Shown here: positions 23,138 through 24,158 of the stretch, piece by piece
How the letters are laid out: every line of letters starts with the position of its first letter
Numbering within the stretch: position 1 is the stretch's first letter
Virus record (IMG/VR): IMGVR_UViG_3300044960_000665
Location: 1 to 24,158 of that record
Strand: one strand, 5' to 3'
DNA length: 24,158 bases
DNA from: a virus
Notes under the pieces: generated by a model
What the model saw: only the letters and a program-made list of their open reading frames with translations
What the model was told of the DNA's origin: nothing
The model's database searches: none
Translations under genes and position numbers: made by a program

Positions 23138-23821
23138 ATGAAGGTAAGAGTGGAATACAAACTGTCAGAGAAGGGGCAAAGGGATGCCATACGGAAAGGA
23201 CTCGACGGGAGACGATACCAGAAAACGGTACTGGACGATCCCCAAAACACGATGCTCGAATCGAAAATAGGGGAAATGGAGACCGATGGCGTAATGCGCT
23301 TCCACCCGCAGGAGGAAGTATGGATTGATGTGGAATATGGACACGGGAACAGGTATATGCAATCAAACCCCGTCGAGTGTGAAAAATGGGGGGAGATTAT
23401 CAAAGACATCATCCACACATACGGGAAGGAGGTATGCTTCAGGGTGTCCTATCGTGAAGCGTTCCTCGACTCGCCGATCATCACCATTGCCGATCTCCAA
23501 CGGTATGAAGTTGAGTTCTTCGAGAGTGAAGAAAAGGCCAAAAAGAAAATCGAAGAACTTCGCTCTACTGTAGAAAATATATGCCAAGAAATTGAAAAGG
23601 AAAAACAGGAAAAAGAAAAGAAATTAGCGGAGGCCAAAACATTATTGTCAGGCGTCTTGGCATCTTATGAGGAGAAAATCCAAGAGCTAAGAACAGAAAT
23701 CGAGCAAAACTCAAGAGAAAAGATATACGATGAAATTCTGAGAAAAGGAGGGTTCACCGTAACCGAAAAAAGGAAAGTAAGGTACATCGTGAAGAAGGAG
23801 GAAGAGGAAGAAGAAAACTGA
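23138..23821 (+). CDS. Unknown coiled-coil protein with acidic tail
   Basis: This 227-residue protein starts at ATG 23138 with AAAGGAGG 7 nt upstream. A longer open frame to 23030 runs through the terminator U tract and the leader, so it is not used. Residues 1-120 are mixed alpha/beta (WIDVEYGHGNRY, EVCFRVSYREAF); residues about 125-205 are a long charged coiled coil (EEKAKKKIEEL, EIEKEKQEKEKK); the end is basic then acidic (RKVRYIVKKEEEEEEN). No catalytic motif is seen. It shares the pseudoknot leader with the upstream gene but shows no protein similarity to it and lacks the dense hairpins. A nucleic-acid-binding or scaffold role is guesswork. Confidence 0.75.
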   Translation: MKVRVEYKLSEKGQRDAIRKGLDGRRYQKTVLDDPQNTMLESKIGEMETDGVMRFHPQEEVWIDVEYGHGNRYMQSNPVECEKWGEIIKDIIHTYGKEVCFRVSYREAFLDSPIITIADLQRYEVEFFESEEKAKKKIEELRSTVENICQEIEKEKQEKEKKLAEAKTLLSGVLASYEEKIQELRTEIEQNSREKIYDEILRKGGFTVTEKRKVRYIVKKEEEEEEN

Positions 23822-23840
23822 TTATAGGGAAGTCAGAAGG

Positions 23841-23879
23841 AAAGGAAGCAGGGCTCAACGCTCTGCTTCCTTTTTTTTT
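23841..23879 (+). terminator. Rho-independent terminator after the coiled-coil gene
   Basis: An 11-bp perfect stem (AAAGGAAGCAG / CTGCTTCCTTT, arms 23841-23851 and 23863-23873), an 11-nt loop and nine T residues, 19 nt after the stop codon. Confidence 0.9.
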
Positions 23880-23917
23880 ATATCCTGAATCTGAGCATAT
23901 TCTGGCATTTTCTACCA

Positions 23918-24158
23918 ATGCATTTATCGGGGGGAGATTATCTGGACGATCTTGAAGCGCTCAGGGAAAAAGGTTTAAGGTATCAGGCATTGAGAGGAGG
24001 CAGGTTAAAGGTATAGAGGCGATAGTAATAGACCTTCAGAGGGAGGGTAATGTATATATCTGTAGTGGATGTGGCAAGGAGGTTAAAAGCAAGCACAGTT
24101 CAAGGGTACAGGAAGTCAGGCATCTTCATCTATGGAGATATTTAACGATATTGAGATT
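23918..24158 (+). pseudogene. ISL3-type transposase N-terminus, frame disrupted, runs off the right edge
   Basis: The plus-strand frame from 23956 to the edge reads KVSGIERRQVK, GIEAIVIDLQREGNVYICSG, CGKEVKSKHSSRVQEVRHL. This is the N-terminal zinc-binding region of ISL3-family transposases (the first CxxC is visible). No start codon exists in that frame before the conserved part. A start at ATG 23918 gives LDDLEALREKGLRY in another frame that ends at a TAG at about 24014; the two frames join at about 23984 if one base was lost. So the element is probably inactivated, unless the sequence has an error. No terminal inverted repeat could be identified. Confidence 0.6.

Noticed and set aside
22951-23418. 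Overlapping ORFs across the terminator, leader B and start of the coiled-coil gene (both strands)
   Set aside because: They run through a terminator and a conserved leader in the wrong frame or strand and have no ribosome sites.
1-24158. tRNA genes, CRISPR arrays, integrase or attachment sites, lysin genes
   Set aside because: None seen on either strand; a short integration repeat could not be excluded by eye.

Overview
The window is mostly the virion-morphogenesis operon of a tailed phage or prophage with a long non-contractile (siphovirus-type) tail. It is read leftward on the minus strand from about 21.95 kb to beyond the left edge. The order is classical: small and large terminase, portal, a small unknown, a ChaB-protease-scaffold-major capsid fusion, two small exported proteins, a small membrane protein, a protein with a glycyl-radical-like motif, head-tail connector, neck protein, tail terminator, tail tube, G/GT tail-assembly chaperones, tape measure, distal-tail (M-like), L-like tail tip, J-like central hub, a beta-rich tip accessory protein, and a fibre-like protein that runs off the left edge. 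Genes are tightly packed with ATGA, TAATG and TGATG overlaps, which suggests one translationally coupled transcript. A good sigma70-type promoter (TTGACA, 16 nt, TATAGT) sits directly before the small terminase gene.

The host cannot be named. AT-rich coding, a protein with a motif like the anaerobic ribonucleotide reductase (NrdD) glycyl-radical tail, and an ISL3-type transposase fragment at the right edge fit an anaerobic bacterium. No integrase, repressor, lysin or replication gene is visible, so prophage or free phage cannot be decided here.

From 22.3 to 23.9 kb the strand and base composition change. Two rightward genes of unknown function, visibly richer in G+C, each have their own perfect terminator. 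Both are preceded by the same roughly 70-nt leader, which folds as an H-type pseudoknot (11-bp stem 1, 7-bp stem 2, 14-nt loop 3) ending 1-3 nt before the Shine-Dalgarno. The two copies differ by wobble changes and one full compensatory change, as expected of a functional RNA. The body of the first gene is tiled by about 13 consecutive hairpins while staying open for 196 codons. Every imperfect pair I found is G-U in the mRNA sense. This leader pair plus structured ORF is the best candidate here for an undescribed system.

Within the phage operon the main curiosities are: a complete -1 frameshift signal (CCCTTTT, 6-nt spacer, 11-bp hairpin) for G/GT; an internal ribosome-binding site that should release scaffold-capsid protein from the ChaB-protease fusion; a one-base frame break at an 8-base homopolymer just after a signal peptide; and several virion-region proteins with Sec signal or membrane N-termini, which is unusual for phage structural genes.
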